Below are positions 1 through 8,044 of a DNA stretch of 29,320 nt, one piece after another. The notes beneath the pieces were generated by a model. It saw only the letters and a program-made list of their open reading frames with translations, made no database searches and had not been told where the DNA came from. The stretch is taken from positions 1 through 29,320 of the forward strand of contig JAHFDQ010000010.1 in NCBI GenBank assembly GCA_023248915.1. Reading direction: 5' to 3'. Positions within the stretch are counted from its first letter, which is position 1, and the number at the start of each line of letters is the position of its first letter. A program made the position numbers and the translations under genes. Origin of the DNA: Archangiaceae bacterium (lineage in GTDB: Bacteria > Myxococcota > Myxococcia > Myxococcales > Myxococcaceae).

Positions 1-4
1 CCCC

Positions 5-3000
5 TCAACTCTCGACCAGCACCGGCACCATCACGCCACCGATAGGCAGGTGAACGTGGCACGTGAGCACCGGCTTGGCGGTGGTGGCCTCGAGCGCGCG
101 GACATACGCCGCCAATTGGCCTGCATACCCGGCCGCCCGCCCCAGCGCGTCGTCCACCGAACCGGGGAAGCTCTTGTGGTCGACCACGTGGAGTCCGTCC
201 TTCGTCTCGAGCACCAGGTCCGCGGTGCCGCGGACCTGTGAGCCGTCGGGCTGTCGGTGCGTCAGCGGCAGCTCGCGGAGCCACCTGGCATCGGGCGCGA
301 GCGTCGTCACCCAGGTGCGCAGCGAATCTCCCATCTCGACGAGCGCCTCGGGCTTCAGCGCGGCGGCCACCCCCCACCGCTCGAGCAGTCCCTTGGCGAT
401 ACCCAGCCGCACCCTTGCCGGCAGCTCGTCGCGGTCGGCGCCGAGGAAGCCGTGGACTGCCATGCCGACACGGTCCATCTCGGGGCTTCCGACGAGGGTT
501 GTCCTCTTGCCGATCGTGACCGGCTTGCCGACGGTACCTCTGCCGACGAGGGCCGAGGGTGAAACTCTCGCCGGCGGGTACTCCCTGGGCTTGCGCGTCG
601 GCGGACCGTCGTCCGGCTTCGCCTCCTGCGGCTTGGGCTCTGCCGGGCTGGCGTCGCGCAGGCCGAGCTTCACCGAGCACCCGGCCCAGGTCGCCTCGCC
701 TCCTGTCGAAGGTTCGACGAGCAGCGCCCGCCCCTGGTCCGACAGCCGGCGCAAGACGGGCGTGTCCAGAGAATGCCCCTTCGTCGCCAGCACCACCCGG
801 TCTCTCGCCCGCGTCCAGCCGACGTAGAGCAGTCGCAGTTCCTGCCTTTCGTGTTCCGCCTGCGCGGCCGCCTTCGCCGGGTGCTGGTTCAGCCTGGCGT
901 GGAACGGCGCCTTGCGGTGCGCCACCCGGTACGGCGTCGGCCAGAAGCGGATGCTCCGGCCCGCGAGTGGGTCTTCGAAGTCGAAGCCCCTGGGGTTCGC
1001 GACCACGTGCACTCCGAGTGGCATCGGTTCCTTGTCGTCCTCCAAGTCGTAGAGCACCACCACCGGCCACTCGAGCCCTTTCGCCCGGTGCCAGGTGCTG
1101 ACCACGACGGCGTCCGGCCCCGTCACCACCGCTTGCTCGTCGAGCCCGTCCTCGGCGAGCCCTTCCAGGTGGGCGACTAGCCCGGCGGGAGTCGCTCCGA
1201 AACCCTGGGCCGCGCACTCGGCGACGTACTGCTCGGCGAGCATCCGCAGCGCGTCCAGGTTGGCGAGGCTCAGCAGCGCGCCTCCCCAGCGCCGGCACAG
1301 CTCGCGCAGCTCGATGGCCTCCGTCGCGGCGTCGAGAGCGGCGACGGCTCCGGCCGCGGGGTGGCGCCGACGCGCCTCGGCGACTCGCGCGTGGAATTCG
1401 AGTTCCTCGAAGGGCACGCGCCCCTTGCGCGACAGAAGCGCCCCGAGCCAGCCGTCCGCGTCTTCCGGAAAGTGCAGCACCCTCGCAAGCTGCGCGACGG
1501 CAACGCCGTCGCCGGGGTCCACGAACAGGCGCAAGCCAGCGAGCGCCGCCTGCGCCTCGTGCGTCGCGAGCAGCCCCGCCCTTGTCTGCGCGGCGCGAAT
1601 GCCGGCCGCTTCCAGCGCGGCGGCCACCTGCGCGCACCGCTCGTTCGCCCGGCACAGCACCGCGATGTCGCCCGGCCTGATGGGCCTCGCGGCCTTCGAC
1701 TCGGGGTCGCGTACGCGCGCCTTCGCGTCGTCGAGCAACTGCCGCACCCCCTCGGCGAGCGCGTGCACGTAGCCGGCCGCTGCGTCGGCATCGAGGCGCC
1801 AGTGCTCGACAACGGCGCCGAGACCGGGCGGCTCTGTCTTCCGCCCCGGCTCGAGCTTCACCCGCCCTGCCGGAATCCCCTGGGTCGCGAACGGCGGCGC
1901 GAATACCGACGACGTCAGCTTCACCAACTCGGGCCGGCTCCGCCAGGACTGCCCGAGCGTCTCCGGCGCGCCGCCCTTCAGCACCGCCTCGAGGGCAGCG
2001 TCCATCAGCGCCGGGTCGGTACCCCGAAAACCGAAGATGGCCTGCTTCTGGTCGCCCACCCAGACGCTGCGCTTCGCGAGCGCTGCCAGCTTCACGAAGA
2101 TGGCAAGCTGCAGCGGGCTGGTGTCCTGGAATTCGTCCACCAGCACCAGGTCCAGCTCGCCTCGCAGTCGCTCGCGCACGTCGTCCCGCTCGAGCAACCG
2201 CAGCGCCATCACCTCTTGGTCCACGAAGTCGATGACGCCCCACTCGCGCTTTCGCTGCCCGTACGCTTCGAGCGCCCGCGCGGCGATGTCGAAGCTCAGC
2301 TCCACGGCCCGCCGCAGGTCCGCGTGGAGCCGCGGGTGCTCGTCCTGCTTCCCCGCCGCCTCCCACAGCGGAGTCGCTTCGTCCGCGAAGGCCTTCCCCG
2401 GGTCGAGGTTGGAAAGGTTCAGCCAGGTGGCCCAGGGCAGAATTCCGTGGCGCAGCGCCTGCAGCGCGTCCTTGGCTGCGTCGAGCGCCTTCTTCGCCTT
2501 GGCCGTTTCGGGACCGGCCGCCTCGACGGCGACACAGAACTTCTCGAGTGCCTTTCGCAGTGCCGCCTCGAAGGCGTCGCCGTTCTTCGCCGCCGGCCCG
2601 AACAGGCGCAAGAGCCCCGAGACACTGCTCTTCGCGCAGGCTTCGAGCTCCTTCGGCGAGACGAGGTTCGCCCGGGCGGCGCTCATGACCTGCCGCACCG
2701 CCGCCTGCCAGTCGAAGTCGAGCATCCGCGCCTTGAGCCCGGTCAGCTCGGCGGCCTCTTCCAGCGTGACAACCTCGGAGAGCGATTCCTCGAGCCTCGT
2801 CGCGGCGAGCTTCTCGTCGAGCACCTTCAGCTCGGGCGATTGCCCCAGCTCGAAGGCGAACTCCGACGCCAGCCGACCGCACACCGAGTTGACGGTACCG
2901 AGGCGCGCTCCTTCGAGCTCCTGGGCTTCGGCGACGAGCCCTTCCTGGAACAGCTTCTGGCGCACGCGCTGCACGAGTTCGGCAGCCGCCTTGTTGGTGA

Positions 3001-3130
3001 AGGTGGTGCCCAGCACCGCCGCCGGCCGCACCCGCTTGCCGCGGACCTCGTCGGCCAGGAGCGACGACAGGCGCGTCGTCTTGCCGCTGCCCGCGGACGC
3101 CGAGATGAGGTCGATGCGCGGGCCTCTCAC
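5..3130 (-). CDS. addA: AddA-like UvrD-family helicase-nuclease subunit
   Basis: This 1041-residue protein is a superfamily 1A helicase with a C-terminal nuclease domain, expected to unwind and trim double-strand breaks together with the product of the upstream gene. Visible motifs are a Walker A (ASAGSGKT, residues 11-18), motif Ia (GTTFTNKAA, 41-49), Walker B/motif II (VDEFQD, 331-336), a motif V region (STWHRAKGLEW) and motif VI (LLYVGWTRARDR). The C-terminus has a RecB-type PD-(D/E)XK site with D971, D984 and K986, followed by a Q-x3-Y pair near 1005-1009. Its start overlaps the end of the addB gene by 4 bp, so the two are probably translationally coupled. It is somewhat shorter than Bacillus AddA (about 1230 residues) but has all key motifs. 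A RecB-like name is possible, but the partner has AddB features and no recC or recD is nearby. Confidence 0.9.
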   Translation of the reverse strand: MRGPRIDLISASAGSGKTTRLSSLLADEVRGKRVRPAAVLGTTFTNKAAAELVQRVRQKLFQEGLVAEAQELEGARLGTVNSVCGRLASEFAFELGQSPELKVLDEKLAATRLEESLSEVVTLEEAAELTGLKARMLDFDWQAAVRQVMSAARANLVSPKELEACAKSSVSGLLRLFGPAAKNGDAFEAALRKALEKFCVAVEAAGPETAKAKKALDAAKDALQALRHGILPWATWLNLSNLDPGKAFADEATPLWEAAGKQDEHPRLHADLRRAVELSFDIAARALEAYGQRKREWGVIDFVDQEVMALRLLERDDVRERLRGELDLVLVDEFQDTSPLQLAIFVKLAALAKRSVWVGDQKQAIFGFRGTDPALMDAALEAVLKGGAPETLGQSWRSRPELVKLTSSVFAPPFATQGIPAGRVKLEPGRKTEPPGLGAVVEHWRLDADAAAGYVHALAEGVRQLLDDAKARVRDPESKAARPIRPGDIAVLCRANERCAQVAAALEAAGIRAAQTRAGLLATHEAQAALAGLRLFVDPGDGVAVAQLARVLHFPEDADGWLGALLSRKGRVPFEELEFHARVAEARRRHPAAGAVAALDAATEAIELRELCRRWGGALLSLANLDALRMLAEQYVAECAAQGFGATPAGLVAHLEGLAEDGLDEQAVVTGPDAVVVSTWHRAKGLEWPVVVLYDLEDDKEPMPLGVHVVANPRGFDFEDPLAGRSIRFWPTPYRVAHRKAPFHARLNQHPAKAAAQAEHERQELRLLYVGWTRARDRVVLATKGHSLDTPVLRRLSDQGRALLVEPSTGGEATWAGCSVKLGLRDASPAEPKPQEAKPDDGPPTRKPREYPPARVSPSALVGRGTVGKPVTIGKRTTLVGSPEMDRVGMAVHGFLGADRDELPARVRLGIAKGLLERWGVAAALKPEALVEMGDSLRTWVTTLAPDARWLRELPLTHRQPDGSQVRGTADLVLETKDGLHVVDHKSFPGSVDDALGRAAGYAGQLAAYVRALEATTAKPVLTCHVHLPIGGVMVPVLVES

Positions 3131-5736
3131 GGCGCCTCCTCAGGGGCGGCCAGCAGCCCATGGGTGCTGCCGCACAGCGCCCCGTACGTGCAGTACCGGC
3201 ACTGAGGCGGCAACCGCACCTTGCCGGCGTCGAGCGACGCTTCGGCCGGGGCGTCCGCGCGCGTCCCCGGGGCTTCGAGTTTGCCCTTCGCGACCCGCTT
3301 CCACGCCTCGGCGTGAGACGCCGCGAACGCCTTCCAGGTCTGGTCGATGGGAGGGCCGGAGAGCGCCGCCTGCGCGCCCGCGAGCGAGGGCGAGGTGGAC
3401 AGGACCCGCTGGGTACGGAGAATGAAGTAGGCGACGTCGGGGACTTCGCTGGAGCTCTGCCGCACCAGCTCGGCGTAGGCCGACAACTGGACGGCCGTGC
3501 CCCCGGTGATGGAGTCACGGCGCTTGGCGTGGCCGTCCCACTTGAAGTCCAACACCGCGCGCTTTCCGCGCTTGTGCAGCACCAGGTCGGGAATACTCTC
3601 CAAGTCCGTGCCGAAGGCCTTGCCGGTGAGGGCGAGCTCCGAGCTCTCGACCTTCCAGCCTTCCGCGAGCAGCTCGTAGAGCCGGCGCGCGGAACCGGCG
3701 ATGGCCTCGCGCGCCTGCGTCAGGTCGGCCAGCCGCCCAGGGACGTAGAGGCTCGTCGCGAGCCGCGGCGCTTCGCTCTCGAAGAGCGCCCGGGCCTCCT
3801 TCTCGGCTTGGGCGGGAGTCTTCGAGCCCCCACCGACGAGCTTCGACAGGAGGTGGTGCGCCAGACTTCCGAAGAGCAGCGGGCCGGACGGGAGCGCGGC
3901 CGTGTCTCCCGTGTGCAGGTGCCCCGGGTACTGCAGCGCCCACGCGAAGGAGCACCCGAGGAGCCGTTCGGCGCTGGATGCCGACTCAGTCTCTCGCCGC
4001 TCGATGGTGACGCCCGCGTTCCATTCGTCTCGCGGCCCGACGCGCTCGAGCGCCTTGCGGCGGACACGCTTCGCCGGGGTGTAGAGCCGCGGCTCAGGGT
4101 GCAACACCGCGGCAGCGGACGAGCCCTGGGCAACGCGGGCCTCGACTTCGTCCCACATCGGGTGTGTGTGGCTTTCTTCGCCGGTCCGGTCGCGCTCGGG
4201 GCAGACGAGCCACAAGGCGGTGGTGGCTTGCAGGAGAGGCCGGGTCCACTCCGCGGAGAGCCGGCGCGCCTCGTTGCCCGGGCTCGGGAGGGCCACGCCC
4301 GCCTTGGCGAGCGCATTCAGCTCCGCGGTCGAGAGCCCGAGGCGGGCCGGCCGGGAAGCAGACGCTCGCGTGAAGTCCCACCAGACGATTCGCGCCGCCG
4401 GCCCCGCCACCGAACCGGGGTCGCCTACCGCCGGCAGGCCGGCCTGCGCGGGGTGCAGCGCGGGGCAAGGCGCGGCGCCGGTGGCCTCCTCGACAAGCGA
4501 ACGCAGCTCGGGCCGCGAGAGCTTGGCCGGCTGCCCGCGGCCAAAGAGCGCCAGAAAGCGCTCGTGCTGCTCGAGCGCTGCGAAGAAGCGGTCGGCGCGG
4601 TTCGGGTCCAGCTCGGCCAAGGCCTGCGCGGAAGCCCTGAGCCATGGTTCCAACTCGGCCAGGCGCGCGCGAATGTTGCCGACGGCGATTCGCGGGCCCT
4701 CTGCCTCGGGAGTGAAGAGGGCGCGAAGGCGCGCGCGCACTTTCTCGCGTTCCCCGGCGTCGGGAATGCACCCGAGGCCGCGCTCGACACCCTCGCGCCA
4801 GGCGTCACTGTCGATGGCGGGCCACGCCTGGAGCGCCGAGACGAGCGGACCGGCCACCGAAGGAGGTACCGGTCCGTCGGGGAGCGTCAAGAGCTCGAGC
4901 GCGCGCAGCGGGTCGTGCCGCTTCCAGGCCAGCTCGAGCGTGAGCGGAAGCACCTGCAAGAGGGCGTTGTCGCTGGGAGTCGAGCCGGCTCCGACGGTGG
5001 GCAGCCCGTGCCGGTGCAAGGCGGCGTCGAGAACGCCGTCCGCGCCGACGACCAGCGTCGACACGTCCGCGCTCGCGGCGAGGGCCGCGGCGACGCAATC
5101 GGCCGACTCGAGAGGCCCGAGCGGACGGACGAGCTGGAACGAGCCGTCGCCCTTCGGCGCGAAGTCTGCCCGGCGCGCCCTGGCGAGGTCGCTCTTCGGT
5201 GGGCTCGGAGCCGCCGGAAGGTCGGCCTGTTGGATGGTGGTGCCGGCCGCCTCGAGCGCCGCCAAGGCCCGTCGCCAGGAGACCGGCAGTCCGTCGCGTG
5301 GTTCCAACAACTCCAACCGCTCGAGGACACCCCGCGCGTGCTGCAGCGCCGCGACGACGGCGTCGAGCCGGTCCGCCATCGACCCGTCCAGCCCCTTCGT
5401 CAGCGCGGCGAGAGCGGCAATTCTTGGCGCGACGGGCTGCCCGGTCCAGCCGTGCAGGCGGAGCGTGTCGCGCAGGTGGAGCAGACGGCGCGCAGTGGCG
5501 AGCGGGGCCACCTCGGCGGACTCCGACCAGAAGCCGCGCGCGGCCGAGAACATCGCCTGCAGCGACGCCGCGCGCTCGGCGTTTCCAACCGGCGGGCCGC
5601 TCAGCCCAAGGTGCGTTTCCAGGAGCCCGAGCAGGCCGGCGAAGCCGACCCACGCCTCTCCCGAGGAAGCGCCGCGGTCGAAGCCCGGGCCGGGCCACGC
5701 GCCCTGGTCGAACGCCGCGTCGAACAGCACTCTCAC
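3127..5736 (-). CDS. addB: AddB-like PD-(D/E)XK nuclease subunit with Fe-S cysteines
   Basis: This 869-residue protein is the likely AddB partner of the downstream helicase. The C-terminal third is a RecB-type nuclease: D717, D730 and K732 form the PD-(D/E)XK site, with a Q-x3-Y motif near 751. One cysteine before the nuclease (C595, in LLGCSFAWAL) and three at the C-terminus (C846, C849, C855 in CRYCTYGALC) match the 4Fe-4S staple known from AddB-type nucleases. The N-terminal half is diverged, and I see no Walker A motif in it, unlike Bacillus AddB. At 869 residues it is also shorter than Bacillus AddB (about 1160). The start is GTG at 5736, preceded by a purine-rich GAGGGGG with suitable spacing. 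An ATG 4 bp upstream opens a different frame. With both subunits carrying nuclease motifs, the pair fits the two-nuclease AddAB architecture. Confidence 0.85.
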   Translation of the reverse strand: MRVLFDAAFDQGAWPGPGFDRGASSGEAWVGFAGLLGLLETHLGLSGPPVGNAERAASLQAMFSAARGFWSESAEVAPLATARRLLHLRDTLRLHGWTGQPVAPRIAALAALTKGLDGSMADRLDAVVAALQHARGVLERLELLEPRDGLPVSWRRALAALEAAGTTIQQADLPAAPSPPKSDLARARRADFAPKGDGSFQLVRPLGPLESADCVAAALAASADVSTLVVGADGVLDAALHRHGLPTVGAGSTPSDNALLQVLPLTLELAWKRHDPLRALELLTLPDGPVPPSVAGPLVSALQAWPAIDSDAWREGVERGLGCIPDAGEREKVRARLRALFTPEAEGPRIAVGNIRARLAELEPWLRASAQALAELDPNRADRFFAALEQHERFLALFGRGQPAKLSRPELRSLVEEATGAAPCPALHPAQAGLPAVGDPGSVAGPAARIVWWDFTRASASRPARLGLSTAELNALAKAGVALPSPGNEARRLSAEWTRPLLQATTALWLVCPERDRTGEESHTHPMWDEVEARVAQGSSAAAVLHPEPRLYTPAKRVRRKALERVGPRDEWNAGVTIERRETESASSAERLLGCSFAWALQYPGHLHTGDTAALPSGPLLFGSLAHHLLSKLVGGGSKTPAQAEKEARALFESEAPRLATSLYVPGRLADLTQAREAIAGSARRLYELLAEGWKVESSELALTGKAFGTDLESIPDLVLHKRGKRAVLDFKWDGHAKRRDSITGGTAVQLSAYAELVRQSSSEVPDVAYFILRTQRVLSTSPSLAGAQAALSGPPIDQTWKAFAASHAEAWKRVAKGKLEAPGTRADAPAEASLDAGKVRLPPQCRYCTYGALCGSTHGLLAAPEEAP

Positions 5737-5889
5737 GCATGTCCCCCTCGGGCGGAGCGTCTCACATTCCCGACGTCAGCAGCCATGCACCTGGTCCGGG
5801 CTCGGATGGCCGTCTCGATTGCCGCGCTCGAACGCGCCGAGGCGATGAACCTCCGGCCACGCCTCAACATCAGGGTGCGCCGAACCCTA

Positions 5890-6390
5890 CTACTTCAGCT
5901 CGGAATCGTAGCCGCCGAACTCCTGGGTCATCTTGGAGAGTTCGCGAAGACCCGCACGACGATCCTTGTCGCGCTTCTCCTTGAATTCGAGCACGTCCTC
6001 GATCCGCAGCCGGCGATGCTTGCCGGTCTTCCGGAAGGCGATGCGACCCTCGTCGAGAAGTCGCACGAGGTACTGGCGCGAAACGTTGATGAGATCGGCC
6101 GCCTGCTGCGTAGTCATCTCGCGGCCGACCGACACAACGGTGATCGAGTCGCCGTGCGCCAGCACCTCGACGACGCGCTCTAGAACGTAGAACACCGATT
6201 CGGGGAGAACGGTGCTCTCGCCCTTCGGGCCAACGAGCAGACACTTGGGCGCCCTTCGCTGCGACGAGTGGACCATGCCCTCGAGTGCCCTGAACAGCGC
6301 GGCCACTTGAGCCTGCTGCTCAGGCGGGGCGGCGACCGGGCTCATCCGGCGAATCAGGTCTTCCATCGTGTGGGTGGCTACGGTTTCCAT
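5890..6390 (-). CDS. Excisionase-family HTH protein, antitoxin-like, without a visible toxin
   Basis: The protein has 166 residues. Residues 91-138 form a MerR/excisionase-like helix-turn-helix (TTQQAADLINVSRQYLVRLL) followed by a wing (GKHRRLRIEDVLEF). The preceding stretch (about 57-90, with LPESVFYVL and VLAHGDSITVV) resembles the N-terminal part of HTH antitoxins that in many bacteria lie directly upstream of a PIN-domain ribonuclease toxin. Here the 153 bp after its stop encode no PIN protein, and addB follows. The ATG at 6390 is preceded by GAGGG. Two near-identical 13-bp direct repeats lie 39-72 bp upstream of the start and are plausible autoregulatory sites. It could also be a solitary regulator. 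The HTH fold call is firm; the antitoxin role is inference from family resemblance. Confidence 0.8.
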   Translation of the reverse strand: METVATHTMEDLIRRMSPVAAPPEQQAQVAALFRALEGMVHSSQRRAPKCLLVGPKGESTVLPESVFYVLERVVEVLAHGDSITVVSVGREMTTQQAADLINVSRQYLVRLLDEGRIAFRKTGKHRRLRIEDVLEFKEKRDKDRRAGLRELSKMTQEFGGYDSELK

Positions 6391-6428
6391 GGCGGAACCC
6401 TCGTGGTGAGAAGCTAGCGAGAAAGCGC

Positions 6429-6462
6429 CATAAACGCAACCATATACGACTTAGACGCAACC
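6429..6462 (-). promoter_or_regulatory. Pair of 13-bp direct repeats upstream of the excisionase-like HTH gene
   Basis: On the minus strand the sequence GGTTGCGT(C/T)TA(A/T)G occurs twice (6450-6462 and 6429-6441), with start points 21 bp apart, about two helical turns. This spacing puts both copies on one DNA face. They lie between the XRE gene and the HTH start at 6390. Binding by the downstream HTH protein is inference. Confidence 0.45.
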
Positions 6463-6544
6463 CACCGGCATCACCAAGCACCTGTTTTAACACAGATACT
6501 ACGAGGCGACGACCCGAGCGAGATGCCGGACTCCGAGCGAGCGA

Positions 6545-7003
6545 TTACCGGCGCCGCCGCTTCTTCAACCGCCGGGAAGGTTTCTCTGGCACCCCGTAGC
6601 TCAACGTGGTGTCGGCAACCCTCGGCAGCGGGATGTCGTCCGTGACCATCCTGTATTCGGGCACTGCTTCGAACAGCACTTCCAACCCACCTACCGCTCG
6701 GCGCCGTTCCTGTGGCGTCAGGCGCGAGAGCAGCTTCAACCCCCGCCTCAGCTCGACCGACTGCACGCCGGGCTCGGGAGCCGCTCGCGCGAATTCGAAG
6801 AACGTCGGCAAGTCCACCTCGAGGCCGACGCAGAGCTTGGCGAGCGCGGTAATCGTAATCTCCGTCACCCTTCTCTCGCTGCGACTCACCGACTCGGGCC
6901 GAAGCCCGGCCCGTCGGGCCAACTCGCGAACGGACAGGCCGCGGTCTTCGCGCAGCTCGCGAATCCGCGCCGCCACCTGCTCGCCGACTTTGTCGTGCGT
7001 CAT
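6545..7003 (-). CDS. XRE-family transcriptional regulator
   Basis: The protein has 152 residues. The first 70 are a classic HTH_3/Cro-CI domain (ARIRELREDRGLSVRELARR, then AGLRPESVSRSERR and ITALAKLCVGLEVDLPTFF). The remainder is a short unknown domain ending in a very basic tail (RRLKKRRRR). A strong GGGAGG lies just before the ATG at 7003. The gene is divergent from the five-gene operon beginning at 7122, with 118 bp between starts, so it is the natural candidate regulator of that operon and of itself. The usual role of this family is repression by a dimer on paired operator sites. A direct repeat in the shared intergenic region could serve as that site. The signal sensed is unknown. Confidence 0.88.
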   Translation of the reverse strand: MTHDKVGEQVAARIRELREDRGLSVRELARRAGLRPESVSRSERRVTEITITALAKLCVGLEVDLPTFFEFARAAPEPGVQSVELRRGLKLLSRLTPQERRRAVGGLEVLFEAVPEYRMVTDDIPLPRVADTTLSYGVPEKPSRRLKKRRRR

Positions 7004-7055
7004 CCGCCTCCCTCGAATGCACGCTACGGATCGGACACTCGTCCCGACAGATGCG

Positions 7056-7103
7056 CATGATGCTACAGTTGCTGTTGCTCATGATGCTAGGCCGGCGTAT
7101 GCT
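7056..7103 (+). promoter_or_regulatory. Candidate promoter with duplicated CATGATGCTA operator
   Basis: Two exact copies of CATGATGCTA lie at 7056-7065 and 7080-7089, with start points 24 bp apart. A possible promoter has -35 TTGCTC (7075-7080) and -10 TATGCT (7098-7103) with an ideal 17-bp spacer. The second repeat sits inside that spacer, where a bound repressor would block RNA polymerase. The leader to the ATG at 7122 would be short. The repeats are directly seen; promoter and operator roles are inferred. Confidence 0.5.
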
Positions 7104-7121
7104 GATCCAATCCTGAACCGC

Positions 7122-7607
7122 ATGAAGGGCGGCGCGATGATGAAGCAGCAGGCAGACCCGGCATTTTGGGCGCTGGTGGATTTCTTTCGAACCGAATCGC
7201 CGAGGGGTTGGGCCCCCGACTGCTTCGAGTTCAAGAAAGGCTCGAAGACGGCCCGGTGTGGAGGCCGAACTTGGGGGGTGTCCTACGGGATTCGAGCCAT
7301 CCCCTCCGAGAAACCGCAGGCAATCGTGTCGCTTGTCAGCCAAGGTGCTCGGACCCGGAACCTCACTCCTCACCAGCGGTTGATGGAGTTCACCGCCCTC
7401 GAGGCAATTGAACGGGTGATGCGTCGCGCACAGTACGTTGGCAGTTTCGAATCCACCTACCCCGACGAGATCGTCGGCAACTTCAGCAAATCCCTCACTC
7501 GGGCCGACGCAGTTCGGCGAGAAGTTGGCTGGCTTGCGTCGCTTCGGTTGACCTCAGATTCGCTGCTCCCAGGCGCACGGTCGCCAAGGGTTGGGGGCCG
7601 GCAATGA
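7122..7607 (+). CDS. Uncharacterised protein, first of a tandem paralog pair
   Basis: The protein has 161 residues and I do not recognise the family. It shares with the next gene's product an N-terminal block (FWxLVDxFRTE, then GW), a GGRxWxV strand, an IERxxRRAxYxG helix and a C-terminal VRxExGxLxSLRL block, so the two arose by duplication. It has no signal peptide or transmembrane segment and is probably a small cytosolic alpha/beta protein. I start it at the ATG at 7122, which reproduces the MKG-x-A-x-MK start of the paralog. Alternative ATGs at 7137 and 7140 are possible. The open frame continues upstream across the regulator gene, but that part is antisense to a clear gene. Its stop overlaps the next start (ATGA). 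Confidence 0.75.
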   Translation: MKGGAMMKQQADPAFWALVDFFRTESPRGWAPDCFEFKKGSKTARCGGRTWGVSYGIRAIPSEKPQAIVSLVSQGARTRNLTPHQRLMEFTALEAIERVMRRAQYVGSFESTYPDEIVGNFSKSLTRADAVRREVGWLASLRLTSDSLLPGARSPRVGGRQ

Positions 7608-8044
7608 AGGGCCGCGCCAAGATGAAGGTGCCTGCGGCCCCGAATTTCTGGCCGCTGGTGGACCTCTTCCGAACCGAGACGGGGGTGGGTTGGGAGCTCG
7701 AGTCGGTCAAGTTTGGACGTAGGGCAACAAACCAGATTGGCGGCCGTAAGTGGAACGTGACCTTCAGCATCGGCTCGGGGCTGTTTCGAAAGGTGGAGGC
7801 CCTCGTGACGGTCAGTGGCTTTCGACCCAAGGTTCAGGGGGCCCGAGCCCAACTCGAGCACCTCGCTGCGGCCGAGTCCATCGAACGCAAACTGCGACGC
7901 GCCGGGTATCGGGGCGAATTCAAGCTGGACTTCGACCGCAGCTTCTATGGCTACTTCCGCAAGCGTCTGGCGGGGGCGGGTTCGGTTCGGGGGGAGATCG
8001 GCCGACTCGGGTCCCTCCGCCTCGGGGGCCGGAAGCAGAAATGA
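7604..8044 (+). CDS. Uncharacterised protein, second of a tandem paralog pair
   Basis: The protein has 146 residues and is homologous along its length to the preceding gene's product (shared FWxLVDxFRTE, GGRxWxV, IERxxRRAxYxG and VRxExGxLxSLRL). By eye about a third of positions match, so the duplication is old or the copies diverged quickly. It is basic at the C-terminus (GGRKQK) and has no membrane segment. The start ATG overlaps the previous stop as ATGA and follows the G-rich GGGTTGGGGG. The end overlaps the next start in the same way. Function is unknown. A heteromeric pair working with the later operon products is a reasonable guess only. Confidence 0.78.
   Translation: MKGRAKMKVPAAPNFWPLVDLFRTETGVGWELESVKFGRRATNQIGGRKWNVTFSIGSGLFRKVEALVTVSGFRPKVQGARAQLEHLAAAESIERKLRRAGYRGEFKLDFDRSFYGYFRKRLAGAGSVRGEIGRLGSLRLGGRKQK

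Noticed and set aside
5741..5889. Remnant of a PIN toxin after the HTH gene
   Set aside because: A 40-45 residue frame exists on the minus strand, but it has no PIN acidic motif or resemblance that I can defend.
1361..6183. Very long plus-strand open frames (614 and 1007 residues) opposite addA and addB
   Set aside because: They are antisense shadows of genes with clear helicase and nuclease motifs; such open frames are expected from the high-GC codon bias and their translations are low-complexity Arg/Pro/Gly.
6606..7121. N-terminal extension of the first operon gene to 6606
   Set aside because: It runs antisense through the XRE regulator gene; the start at 7122 reproduces the paralog's N-terminus.
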